Positions 16,430 through 24,326 of a DNA stretch of 64,000 bases are shown here, in pieces; positions within the stretch are counted from its first letter, which is position 1; the number at the start of each line of letters is the position of its first letter. The translations under genes were made by a program, and so were the position numbers. The stretch comes from Akkermansia muciniphila. Lineage in GTDB: Bacteria; Verrucomicrobiota; Verrucomicrobiia; Verrucomicrobiales; Akkermansiaceae. The stretch spans positions 1-64,000 of the forward strand of contig CAMCIC010000009.1 in the NCBI GenBank assembly GCA_945874895.1, written 5' to 3'. A model generated the notes under the pieces. The model did no database searches, was not told the origin of the DNA, and saw nothing but the letters and a program-made list of their open reading frames with translations.

Positions 16430-17431
16430 TTAGTCAGCTGGTTCATTCTGCTTGAGGCCTGCGCTCAGACATCCGGGGCAATCTTGAGCCCAGTGGCCAG
16501 GAGCGATCTCTCGGAGTGGTGGCACCCGATCGGTGAGGCACAGCTCGCGGCGTCCCATGGTGTTGCGCTCACGAAAGGCACAGCCTTGCGGTGGATTCGC
16601 GAGATTCGGCGGCAGACCTGGGATGGTGTGCAGTAATTCATGTTTCGGCTTGATCGAGGGAATGCTGGCCAACAAGGCACGAGTATAGGCATGACGTGGG
16701 TTCGCGAAAAGAAGATCCCGCGGCGCGGATTCGACAACGCGTCCCGCATACATCACGTGGATGTGATCGCACATTTCCGATACCACTGCCAAATCGTGGG
16801 TAATAAAAATCACCGATGTTCCCAAATCGCGTTGGCGGTTGCGGATGAGATCCAGCACCTGCTTCTGCACTGTGACGTCGAGCGCTGTAGTGGGCTCATC
16901 GCAAATCAATAGCTCGGGGCGCGTGATGAGCGCCATGGCAATCATCACGCGCTGTCTCATCCCGCCGGAGAATTCGTGCGGATAACTGTGAACCCTTTGT
17001 TCTGGATGGTGAATCCCGACTTCGGATAGGGACTCAATGGCGCGTTGCAGCGCTTCCTTCTTGCCCATGCCCAAATGTTGCTGGAGCGGCTCCATCAGCT
17101 GCGTAGCAACCTTGAGATAAGGATTCAGCGAGGTCATCGGATCCTGAAAAATCATGCTGATGCGCTTGCCTCGAATGCCCGCCATTTGTTGGGGTGTGGC
17201 CTTGAGCAAGTCGATCCCGTCAAACACCGCCGTGCCTGAGTGAATGCGCCCCGGAGGTTGAGGAATGAGACCGAGCAGGGAATAGCAGGTCACGGACTTC
17301 CCTGAGCCGGATTCGCCCACGATTCCAAGGGTTTTGCCTTTCTCGAGAGAAAACGAAACGTCCTCCACCGCATGCACCACGCCATTGCGCGTGTGGAAGC
17401 GGGTGCTCAGATGGCGAACATCGAGGATCAT
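16430..17431 (-). CDS. OppD/DppD-type peptide ABC transporter ATP-binding protein
   Basis: The 333-residue ATPase has Walker A GESGSGKS, the Q-loop FQDPMTSLNP (typical of oligopeptide transporters), signature SGGMRQRV, Walker B LLICDEP and H-loop ITHDL. The C-terminal oligopeptide-transporter domain follows, with the Cys pattern GCAFRERN ... C ... HWAQDCPGC that in characterised DppD/OppD proteins binds an iron-sulfur cluster. It drives import across the inner membrane. No permease, solute-binding protein or second ATPase gene is nearby, so it must join subunits encoded elsewhere. The ATG at 17431 is chosen because the family begins there (MILDVRHLSTRF); the 27 residues upstream look non-coding. 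Confidence 0.9.
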   Translation of the reverse strand: MILDVRHLSTRFHTRNGVVHAVEDVSFSLEKGKTLGIVGESGSGKSVTCYSLLGLIPQPPGRIHSGTAVFDGIDLLKATPQQMAGIRGKRISMIFQDPMTSLNPYLKVATQLMEPLQQHLGMGKKEALQRAIESLSEVGIHHPEQRVHSYPHEFSGGMRQRVMIAMALITRPELLICDEPTTALDVTVQKQVLDLIRNRQRDLGTSVIFITHDLAVVSEMCDHIHVMYAGRVVESAPRDLLFANPRHAYTRALLASIPSIKPKHELLHTIPGLPPNLANPPQGCAFRERNTMGRRELCLTDRVPPLREIAPGHWAQDCPGCLSAGLKQNEPAD

Positions 17432-17724
17432 GACGCGCCATTGAAGCATTCCCGCGCTTTTCCCGCAAACGGAAAGTGCCGTGGTTGAAGAATCGCGAGC
17501 AAGCCAGGGCAACAGCGGGCAGATGACCCTACGCGAAGCATGAGGCCTAGGAAGCCGAGTCGGGATACGACGAATGTACGGATTTTACGAAAATCATCGA
17601 ATCGAATCGCTTTTTTATCCTCAGAAAACAGTTGAGATATAAGTTCAATAAATTTTCTCAATCGTTTTTTTATAGCCATGTGGAATGAGGTGTGAGAGCC
17701 ACTGGTGCGTGAGCCAGGAATAGG

Positions 17725-19830
17725 TCAGAACTGCGTGCGGATGCCGGCGACGATGCCGCGGCCAGCGAGCGGGGCGATATCGCGCACGAATGATGTGCTG
17801 AGGCGTGCCTCCTCATCGGTCAAATTGACACCGCGCAGGAAACAGGTGGACTCTACTCCGGCGATCGTGGTCTTATAACTGATGCCCGCGTTGATAAGGA
17901 AGAAGCTGTCCGTGGGTAATTCGTTTTCCGGCACACGATTTTGATCGGCGGAGTATTGTCCTTCGAGATAGGAGGTGAAAGGACCAGTGCTGTATTCCAC
18001 GGTGGCACCGGCACGGAAAGGCGCGATGCGTGGCAGGGCTTGGTTCGTGTCACGATTTTCCGTATGGACATAATCTGAGCGCAGAATCACATCGAGTCGA
18101 CGCTCGTGCGCCGCTGCCTTGCCCTCCGCTTGTTCCGCGGTAATCGGAGCGTGAAGGTGGAAAACGGTCTCGAGTTCGAAGCCGCAGAAATCGGCATTCA
18201 CGGCTTCGAATTGGAAAATCGGCAATTCCTCGTGCTCGTGAGCCCCTCCATCGCCATGCTCCTCTTCATGAAATGCACCCGTATTACGCAGGTTGATAAA
18301 GTCGTGGAAGCGATAGTAGTAGGCGTTCGCAAAACCCGTTACCCCGCCTGTCTTTTTGCGGATGCTCAGATCGAGAGAAAGGGATTCTTCATTGCTGAGA
18401 TCAGAATCCCCTTGCTCAAAGCTGCCCGTGGCATAGTGCGGTCCGTTCGCAAACAATTCCATGTTGGTCGGCGGACGCTGGGTGTAAGCCGTGGAGGCGG
18501 ATGCCGCATACTCTTCGGTGATGTGGTAAATCATACCCGTGGAGGCGCTGAATCCCATGTTGTCGACGTCGAGCGTGGGACCAAGATCGTCCGTGGCCAG
18601 GCGCTCATTGCTGTGATGGTCGAGACGCATGCCGAATTGGTAGCGCAGTTTCCCGAACTCTTTTTCTTCCAGGAAAAACACCGAGTGCTTCTGGGTATCG
18701 ACGGGAGGCACGAAGGCTTCTTCTCCTACCGCCGAAAAGTCGGAGACTTGGATCTCATAACCGAATGTCCCCTCGAAGCCCGCGACTTCCTTGTGCATGC
18801 ATTCGAGACGACCGTTGAAGCCTTCGATGTCGAAGCGTGTTCCGATTTCTGCTCCTTCAAACTCTGTGTGATGGTAATCGGAATAGCCTAGGTTGAAACG
18901 GATCTCTCGCAGGAACGACAGCGGCTCATAGATGGCTCCACGCACATCGTAACGCTGTTGTTGCATGCCGATGGTGACATCGTCTTTGGCCACCACACCG
19001 TAGTCAGAATCCATGCCGGAAACGGAGAAGCCGAGGAAGCCGTTTTCAAACACATGCGAGGCACCGAATCCGAAACCTTCGGTATCAGCCGCGCTGTTCG
19101 GCACAAAACCACGGGCTTGTTCTTGATCCGGTTCATCGATGGCGCGCTGGGCTGCGGAGCGTGCAAAGCCGGGAATTTCGAGGTTGCCCATCTCGCGGTG
19201 AAAATAATCGAAATGCAAGACCCAGGGCCCCGAGCCCCAGTTGAGGTCCACGCTCTGCGAAAAGGAATCGTCGGGTGTGCCCGCCATCAGTCCAAAACTG
19301 CCCGAGGGAGCGCTACCCGTGAAACGTTCTTCGGCAATGCGGCGGTCGATGACATTCACCACGCCGCCCACGGCGTTGGGCCCGTAGAGCAGAGTGGAAG
19401 GCCCGCGAACGATTTCGATGGATTGTGCGGACAAGGGATCGGCGGAAACGGCGTGGTCAGGGCTGAGATTCGCCGCATCCAAAATTGAAGTGCCGTTTTG
19501 CAGCATCCGCACACGATCATCTCCCAAACCGCGCAACACGGGTCGGCTCGAGGCAGGAGAAAAGCCGGTGGAACTGACTCCCGGCAAACGATTCAGCGTT
19601 TCGCCCAAGGTCGGTTCCACGCGTAGCATCAAGCGCTCTTCGGAAAGTTTGTAGGAAGGCTGGATTTGCTCGAAAATGGTTTGTTCTCCACGGTTCGCGG
19701 TGACCACCACTTCATCGAGAACGTTCGCTGATTCCTTTTCTTTTTCGGCCGACTCCGGTTGCGGTGTTTGCGCATAGCAGAGTGATAGGGGCAGTAAGGG
19801 CAAGAAGGAAAAAATGCGTTTGGCTTTCAT
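17725..19830 (-). CDS. znuD: ZnuD-like TonB-dependent outer-membrane metal receptor
   Basis: The 701-residue receptor has a signal peptide (MKAKRIFSFLPLLPLSLCYA), a TonB box/plug start (LDEVVVTANR) and a plug with the ZnuD-type signatures FSPASSRPVLRGLGDDRVRM, SPDHAVSADPL and IEIVRGPSTLLYGPNAVGG. A 22-strand barrel follows and ends in Phe. The last part (LTDEEARLSTSFVRDIAPL) also fits the ZnuD subfamily. An extracellular loop holds an acidic/His cluster, HEEEHGDGGAHEHEE, suited to capture of zinc or a similar cation. ZnuD takes up zinc in Neisseria; zinc is the best guess here, though copper or nickel cannot be excluded. It probably uses a TonB motor like the one at 1.2-6.2 kb. Confidence 0.85.
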   Translation of the reverse strand: MKAKRIFSFLPLLPLSLCYAQTPQPESAEKEKESANVLDEVVVTANRGEQTIFEQIQPSYKLSEERLMLRVEPTLGETLNRLPGVSSTGFSPASSRPVLRGLGDDRVRMLQNGTSILDAANLSPDHAVSADPLSAQSIEIVRGPSTLLYGPNAVGGVVNVIDRRIAEERFTGSAPSGSFGLMAGTPDDSFSQSVDLNWGSGPWVLHFDYFHREMGNLEIPGFARSAAQRAIDEPDQEQARGFVPNSAADTEGFGFGASHVFENGFLGFSVSGMDSDYGVVAKDDVTIGMQQQRYDVRGAIYEPLSFLREIRFNLGYSDYHHTEFEGAEIGTRFDIEGFNGRLECMHKEVAGFEGTFGYEIQVSDFSAVGEEAFVPPVDTQKHSVFFLEEKEFGKLRYQFGMRLDHHSNERLATDDLGPTLDVDNMGFSASTGMIYHITEEYAASASTAYTQRPPTNMELFANGPHYATGSFEQGDSDLSNEESLSLDLSIRKKTGGVTGFANAYYYRFHDFINLRNTGAFHEEEHGDGGAHEHEELPIFQFEAVNADFCGFELETVFHLHAPITAEQAEGKAAAHERRLDVILRSDYVHTENRDTNQALPRIAPFRAGATVEYSTGPFTSYLEGQYSADQNRVPENELPTDSFFLINAGISYKTTIAGVESTCFLRGVNLTDEEARLSTSFVRDIAPLAGRGIVAGIRTQF

Positions 19831-19839
19831 GGCGCGACG

Positions 19840-19868
19840 AATGTCATGCAAAAGAATTGCATGCGCAA
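19840..19868 (-). promoter_or_regulatory. Predicted znuD-like promoter with a palindromic operator as spacer
   Basis: On the minus strand TTGCGC (19863-19868) and GACATT (19840-19845) sit 17 bases apart, about 10 bases before the ATG. The whole spacer is a palindrome, ATGCAA-5-TTGCAT (19846-19862). A regulator bound there would cover the polymerase site. The -10 match is weak (3 of 6). Confidence 0.4.
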
Positions 19869-19893
19869 GAAATAAATGCAATTTTTATGCAAT
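19846..19893. promoter_or_regulatory. Cluster of four ATGCAA half-sites (candidate metal-responsive operator)
   Basis: ATGCAA or its complement occurs at 19846-19851, 19857-19862, 19876-19881 and 19887-19892. Starts are 11 bases apart within each pair, about one helix turn. The first pair is inverted and the second pair direct. Placement upstream of a zinc-type receptor suggests a Zur- or Fur-like repressor site, though the sequence is not a classical Zur box. Confidence 0.4.
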
Positions 19894-20268
19894 AGCAAGT
19901 TTCATGGGTTTGTGGATTTGGCGGCGAAGTCCAGGGAGGCGGATTGGGATACGACGGATGGCACGGACGGTTGCATCATTCTCCAATCCTATTTCTCATC
20001 TGAATCCCCATCTCGTAAAATATCTTCCTTGTCCTTCGTGCCCGCTTCCACCGTTTCATTCATAAAATCCGTACAATCCGTGAAATCCGTCGTAAAACAA
20101 TGCATCGTCTAGACTTCGCGCGCCACTCTTGCGCGGAATCATCCCCATCGGATCCATGAAGGAATCGTTTCCACTGTTCCGATCTCCATGGATCTAAGAT
20201 GAGACCGATGGATTCGTCACGCATCACATCATTTCCCCGTCTTGATCGCCGTGGATCTTACCGACCCA
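19894..20268. other. Non-coding interval between znuD-like gene and der
   Basis: Apart from the inverted AATCCGT element, nothing was recognised. Reading frames of 60-86 codons exist on the plus strand, but they run through the repeat and have no plausible start signal or recognisable protein pattern. No tRNA or riboswitch fold was seen. Confidence 0.5.
19950..20094. repeat. Intergenic element with 18-bp imperfect inverted ends built from AATCCGT units
   Basis: TACGACGGATGGCACGGA (19950-19967) pairs 16 of 18 with TCCGTGAAATCCGTCGTA (20077-20094). The right end is three tandem 9-mers AATCCGTNN (20066-20092). A related tract, on the minus strand reading AATCCGTACATTCGTCGTATCCC in two pieces, lies near 17555-17580, on the other side of the receptor gene. 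These resemble short dispersed intergenic repeats rather than coding sequence. Confidence 0.45.
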
Positions 20269-21669
20269 TCAATGGCTCTTTTGCGAAAACGTACTGGGCG
20301 AAAGATCGCGACGCTCGCGGGATCTCGGGGAAAACACGGTGGGAATGCCGGGTGCGGGATGGCTTTCGCGCATCTGGTGGGTGAGGTATTGACTGTAGCT
20401 TTGGCTCAGTAGCTTTTTGTCGTTCACGAACAGAATGTAGGTGGGCACGGGGATCAGCTCGCTGGTTTTGTCGGTGGCCACCGTGCCGTAGTAGAGCTTC
20501 ATGCGGCGCTTGAGCTTCGAGTCGATGGGCGGCGGGTTTTTCTCGATGGCTTTTTGCAGGATGCGATTGAGAATGCCCGTGGTGGGATACTTCTGCGCCT
20601 GGTTGCGGATCTTGATGGCCTCTTTCAGCACCAGTTCCACCGAATCGTTTTCTTTGGCCGAGACCACGACAAACGGTGCGTAATCGAGGAAAAACAGCTC
20701 GCGTTTGACGTGATCGGTAGCCTCATCCATGCGGGCTTTTTTCTTGGCGCCAGGGTGGTAGAGATCGAACTTGTTGAGCACGATCAGACACGGCTTGTTT
20801 TCCGATAGAATGAGCTGGGCGATCTTGCGATCCTGAGCGGTGATGCCGGAGGCGAGGTCGATGACCAACAGGCAGAGATCGGCGCGGCGAATGGCTTTCT
20901 CCGTTCGCATGGCCGAGAAAACCTCCACGGAGGTGTCGCGCTTGGAGCGTGGACGCAGTCCCGCGGTGTCGATGAGGGTGAAGTATTCGTTCTTGAACTT
21001 GCAGGGCAGATCAATGGCATCGCGCGTCGTGCCAGCGATGTCCGAGACGATGGTGCGCTGGTCTTGCAAAATGGCATTGGCCAGCGAGGACTTGCCGGCA
21101 TTCGGCTTGCCAACGATGGCGATGCGGATGCCTTCCGGCTGGCGCATCTCGGGTGTTTCTCCTTCAGCAGGGGAAATGGGTTCCAGCGCGGCATCGATGG
21201 CATCCACCAGTTCGCCGAAATTGCGACTATGTTCGGCGGAGACGGGAATTCCCTGCCCCAACCCGAGTTTGGCGAAATCACTCCAGGCGGATTCGTGTTT
21301 GTCGTGATCCACTTTGTTCATCACCAACAGCACGGGAGCTTTGGCCTTGCGAAGCTTTTGCCCGAGTGCGGAATCGATCGCGGTGATGCCATCGTGAGCA
21401 TCCACCACAAACAAAATCACGTCCGCCGTGGCGATAGCGATGTCCGCCTCCAGCGCGACTTGCTCGGCAAAGCCGTCATCGAGCGTGGCACCGATGCCGC
21501 CGGTATCGACGATTTCGCAGGGAAACTTCGTCAGTTTCGCAGGAGCGGCCAGGCGGTCACGGGTGATGCCGGCCTGATCGTGCACGATGGCGATTTTGCG
21601 CCCGACAAGGCGATTGAACAGAGCGGACTTCCCCACATTTGGGCGACCAACGATAGCGACAGTGGGCAT
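20269..21669 (-). CDS. der: Ribosome-biogenesis GTPase Der (EngA), tandem GTPase
   Basis: The 466-residue protein has two GTPase domains followed by a KH-like domain, the Der architecture, and acts in 50S ribosome assembly. Domain 1 has GRPNVGKS, DTGG and NKVD; domain 2 has GKPNAGKSS, DTAG and NKFD. The KH-like region (about 360-440) ends with IPVPTYILFVNDKKLLS. The tail after it is rich in Ser and Arg. The gene is monocistronic, and its promoter overlaps the region upstream of the divergent NTF2-like gene. Confidence 0.97.
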   Translation of the reverse strand: MPTVAIVGRPNVGKSALFNRLVGRKIAIVHDQAGITRDRLAAPAKLTKFPCEIVDTGGIGATLDDGFAEQVALEADIAIATADVILFVVDAHDGITAIDSALGQKLRKAKAPVLLVMNKVDHDKHESAWSDFAKLGLGQGIPVSAEHSRNFGELVDAIDAALEPISPAEGETPEMRQPEGIRIAIVGKPNAGKSSLANAILQDQRTIVSDIAGTTRDAIDLPCKFKNEYFTLIDTAGLRPRSKRDTSVEVFSAMRTEKAIRRADLCLLVIDLASGITAQDRKIAQLILSENKPCLIVLNKFDLYHPGAKKKARMDEATDHVKRELFFLDYAPFVVVSAKENDSVELVLKEAIKIRNQAQKYPTTGILNRILQKAIEKNPPPIDSKLKRRMKLYYGTVATDKTSELIPVPTYILFVNDKKLLSQSYSQYLTHQMRESHPAPGIPTVFSPRSRERRDLSPSTFSQKSH

Positions 21670-21675
21670 GGCTTA

Positions 21676-21704
21676 ATTGTGCACCATCAGGCACACTTCA
21701 CCAA
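21676..21704 (-). promoter_or_regulatory. Predicted leaderless promoter of der
   Basis: Minus-strand TTGGTG (21699-21704), 17-base spacer, CACAAT (21676-21681), then 6 bases to the ATG. Transcription is predicted to start on the A of the start codon. No Shine-Dalgarno sequence exists. Confidence 0.4.
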
Positions 21705-21733
21705 GTCGAAAAAAATCCCTTGGGAAAAAGAGA

Positions 21734-21762
21734 CTGGAAATCAGCATTCTTTTCTCTAGCAT
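21734..21762 (+). promoter_or_regulatory. Predicted leaderless promoter of the NTF2-like gene
   Basis: CTGGAA (21734-21739), 17 bases, TAGCAT (21757-21762), then 6 bases to the ATG at 21769. The -10 matches 4 of 6 bases and the -35 is weak. The spacing to the ATG is the same as at der, nadK and other genes here. Confidence 0.35.
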
Positions 21763-21768
21763 TGCGCT

Positions 21769-22182
21769 ATGAAAGCAAAAGAAATAACGCAGGAATTGCT
21801 TGCGACTTACTACGCCTGCTTCAATGCGGGGAATACCGATGGCATGCTAGCCTTGATGGCGGATGACATTGTGCATGACATCAACCAGGGCGGGAGCGAA
21901 ACGGGTCTTGCCGCGTTCCGTGAATTTTTTGTGCGCATGAACCGCTGCTATCGCGAGAACGTCCGTGATTTGCAGATTTTTGTGAGTGATGACGGCACGC
22001 GTGCGGCGGCGGAATTTCTGGTGCACGGCACCTATCTCTCCACCGATGAGGGGCTGCCCGCAGCGCAGGGGCAGACCTATGATCTCCCTGCGGGGGCGTT
22101 TTTTTCGATCTCGCATGGAAAAATCCAACGCGTCACGATGTATTACAATCTCCAAGACTGGCTCGACCAGGTGAACTCCTGA
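21769..22182 (+). CDS. NTF2-like / ketosteroid-isomerase-related protein
   Basis: This 137-residue protein has the cone-shaped NTF2/SnoaL-like pattern: an N-terminal helix ITQELLATYYACFNAGN, then ALMADDIVHDINQGG and the long strands AAAEFLVHGTYL, GAFFSISHGKIQRVTMYYN. Related proteins are annotated as ketosteroid isomerase-related or polyketide-cyclase-like, but the reaction is unknown for most. The gene ends 5 bases before the sulfatase gene, so they are likely co-transcribed. A role next to a secreted sulfatase is not obvious. Confidence 0.75.
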   Translation: MKAKEITQELLATYYACFNAGNTDGMLALMADDIVHDINQGGSETGLAAFREFFVRMNRCYRENVRDLQIFVSDDGTRAAAEFLVHGTYLSTDEGLPAAQGQTYDLPAGAFFSISHGKIQRVTMYYNLQDWLDQVNS

Positions 22183-22187
22183 ACCCT

Positions 22188-23465
22188 ATGAAACATTTCA
22201 TCATCGCGCTGCTGGCCACGTTGTGCCTGGCAAAGGCGGAAGAAGCGCCGCTGAACATCGTCTACATCATCTCCGATGACCATTGCTGGACCGACTACGG
22301 CTTCATGGGTCATGCGCAGGTGAAAACGCCGCACCTCGATCAACTGGCGAAGGAGTCGCTGTTGTTCCAGCGCGGCTACGTTCCCTCCAGCCTTTGCTGC
22401 CCCAGCCTGGCCACCATTCTCACTGGAAAATTCCCGCACCAACACAAGATCACCTCCAACGACCCGCCCATGCCCAAGGGCATGACACCGCAGCAATCCC
22501 GCAAGGGCAACTTGTTCCAACAAGGCCGCGACGTGATGAACGGCTTCATGGATCAGCAGAAAACTCTGCCGCGCCTTCTCACCGAAAAAGGCTATCTCAC
22601 CCTGCAAACCGGCAAGTGGTGGCAAGGTCCCTACACCCACGGCGGCTTCACTCACGGCATGACCAAGGGCGGGCGCCACGGCGATGAGGGACTGGACATC
22701 GGCCGCAAAACCATGAAACCCATCGATGAGTTTCTCGATCTTTCCGTAAAGGAGAAGAAACCGTTTTTTGTCTGGTATGCGCCGCTGCTGCCCCATGACC
22801 CGCACACTCCGCCCGAGCGTTTGTTGGAAAAATACAAAAAGCTCACACCCTCCATCCATCAGGCCCGCTACTGGGCGATGATCGAGTGGTTTGATGAAAC
22901 CATCGGCCAACTGCGCGCCAGTTTGGAACAACGGAATTTGTTAGAAAACACGCTGATCGTCTATGTGGCGGACAATGGCTGGATCCAGAATCCGGACAAC
23001 CCGAAATACGCGCCCAAGTCCAAACAATCGCCCTACGATGGCGGCCTGCGCACACCGATTTTTTTCCGTTGTCCGAAAAAAATCCCCGCGCTGGATGCAC
23101 CGGACCTGGCCAGCTCCGTGGATATCATGCCCACCGTTTTGCATTTGGCGGGCATCGCCGCCCCCGCCGACCTGCCGGGTCTCAATCTGACCGATAAGGA
23201 CAAACGCAGCAAACGTGACAGCATCTACGGCGCGTGTTTCACCCACAATGCCGTCGATCTGCAGGTGCCCGCGTCTTCCTTGCGCTGGCGTTGGGTCATT
23301 CAAAACGATTGGAAGCTGATCATCCCCGCCGCGTTGGAAAAAGACGCGCAGCCAGAACTTTACCATCTGGCCAAAGACCCGCGCGAAGAAAACAATCTGG
23401 CGGCACAAGAAGCAGAACGCATCAAGAGCATGAAAGCATTGCTGAACACCTGGTGGCAGCCCTGA
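22188..23465 (+). CDS. Secreted sulfatase with a variant CxPSL active-site motif
   Basis: The 425-residue protein has a signal peptide (MKHFIIALLATLCLAKA) and an alkaline-phosphatase-type sulfatase fold. Metal ligands lie in IISDDHC at the N-terminus and VADNGW later; the middle has TGKWWQGP and PLLPHDPHTP. The active-site block reads SSLCCPSLATILTGKFPHQH (about residue 70). The canonical motif for formylglycine formation is CxPSR; here Arg is replaced by Leu, with C-x-P-S, the following Ala and the TG kept. The enzyme probably removes sulfate groups from algal or mucin-type glycans, if the Cys is converted. No anaerobic maturase or FGE gene was seen in the window. Confidence 0.85.
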   Translation: MKHFIIALLATLCLAKAEEAPLNIVYIISDDHCWTDYGFMGHAQVKTPHLDQLAKESLLFQRGYVPSSLCCPSLATILTGKFPHQHKITSNDPPMPKGMTPQQSRKGNLFQQGRDVMNGFMDQQKTLPRLLTEKGYLTLQTGKWWQGPYTHGGFTHGMTKGGRHGDEGLDIGRKTMKPIDEFLDLSVKEKKPFFVWYAPLLPHDPHTPPERLLEKYKKLTPSIHQARYWAMIEWFDETIGQLRASLEQRNLLENTLIVYVADNGWIQNPDNPKYAPKSKQSPYDGGLRTPIFFRCPKKIPALDAPDLASSVDIMPTVLHLAGIAAPADLPGLNLTDKDKRSKRDSIYGACFTHNAVDLQVPASSLRWRWVIQNDWKLIIPAALEKDAQPELYHLAKDPREENNLAAQEAERIKSMKALLNTWWQP

Positions 23466-23477
23466 AGCTGGCATCGC

Positions 23478-23505
23478 TTTCCCGCCTCCGCATCGTGGCG
23501 GGAAA
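23478..23505 (+). terminator. Hairpin terminator after the sulfatase gene
   Basis: TTTCCCGCC (23478-23486) pairs perfectly with GGCGGGAAA (23497-23505) across a 10-base loop, 12 bases after the sulfatase stop. It is followed by a few T residues. It separates the sulfatase from the phosphatase-kinase pair. Confidence 0.55.
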
Positions 23506-23562
23506 TTCTTGCTTTGCGCTTGCGTCCCGCCATGTCAGCAAGCAGGCTTTCGCCGCTCACTC

Positions 23563-24312
23563 ATGTCCGATCTTTCTCTTGCCACACACGCCGCACTGGA
23601 AGCGGGAAAACTTTTGCGCGAAAAATTCGGCCAGCTCGCTGTGGTCGATGAGGCGACTCATCACGACATCAAGTTGCAGCTCGACAAAACCTCGCAGGAT
23701 CTCATCACGGGCATTCTGCTCGATGCCTGTCCCGACGACGCTCTTTACGGCGAGGAAGGCATTGCGGGAAACCAGGCATCCGAGCGCCAATGGATCGTCG
23801 ATCCTATCGACGGCACGGTGAATTTTTTCTACGGCATCCCGCATTTTTGCGTGTCGATCGCCTTGCGTGTGAAGGGAGAAATCGTGGTGGGAGTGATTCA
23901 TGACCCGATGGTGCAAGAGACCTGGACGGTGGAAAAAGGCGGCCCCGCCCTGCACAATGGCGTGCCGGTTTCCGTTTCATCGCGGACGCTTCTCGAGGAG
24001 TCCATTCTGTTTGTCGGCTGCGGCAAAGATGGCGATGCCTTGCGCACCGGCATGGACCGCTTTGCGAAGGCTTCCGTGCGCGCCCGCAAGATGCGCATGA
24101 TGGGCTCCGCCGCGCTCGGCATGGCCTACATCGCCTCTGGCCGGCTCGATGCCTATGTGGAGTCGAAAATTTCTCTCTGGGACATCGCAGCAGGACAACT
24201 GCTAGTGGAAACCGCGGGCGGCAAAGTGAGCCTGGCTCCCTCGCCACAGAATTCCGATTCCTATTCCATCGTCGCCACCAACGGCTTGATTCCCATCGAG
24301 GAAATTCTCTAA
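23563..24312 (+). CDS. Inositol-monophosphatase-family phosphatase
   Basis: At 249 residues this has the normal IMPase/SuhB size. Metal-binding motifs are YGEEGIAG (Glu), WIVDPIDGTVNF (the DPIDGT block) and SLWDIAAGQLLVETAGG (the WDxAAG block). It hydrolyses a sugar or inositol phosphate ester with magnesium; the true substrate may be inositol-1-phosphate, a hexose phosphate or PAP. The ATG at 23563 gives a standard start (MSDLSLATHAALEAGKLL). The PfkB kinase gene follows after 14 bases, so a kinase and a phosphatase acting on related small sugars or polyols may be made together. Confidence 0.9.
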   Translation: MSDLSLATHAALEAGKLLREKFGQLAVVDEATHHDIKLQLDKTSQDLITGILLDACPDDALYGEEGIAGNQASERQWIVDPIDGTVNFFYGIPHFCVSIALRVKGEIVVGVIHDPMVQETWTVEKGGPALHNGVPVSVSSRTLLEESILFVGCGKDGDALRTGMDRFAKASVRARKMRMMGSAALGMAYIASGRLDAYVESKISLWDIAAGQLLVETAGGKVSLAPSPQNSDSYSIVATNGLIPIEEIL

Positions 24313-24326
24313 CATCATTTTGCACC

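Noticed and set aside
17428-17679. 83-codon minus-strand frame upstream of the OppD gene
   Set aside because: It runs through the AATCCGT repeat tract and into the OppD start; it has no recognisable protein pattern.
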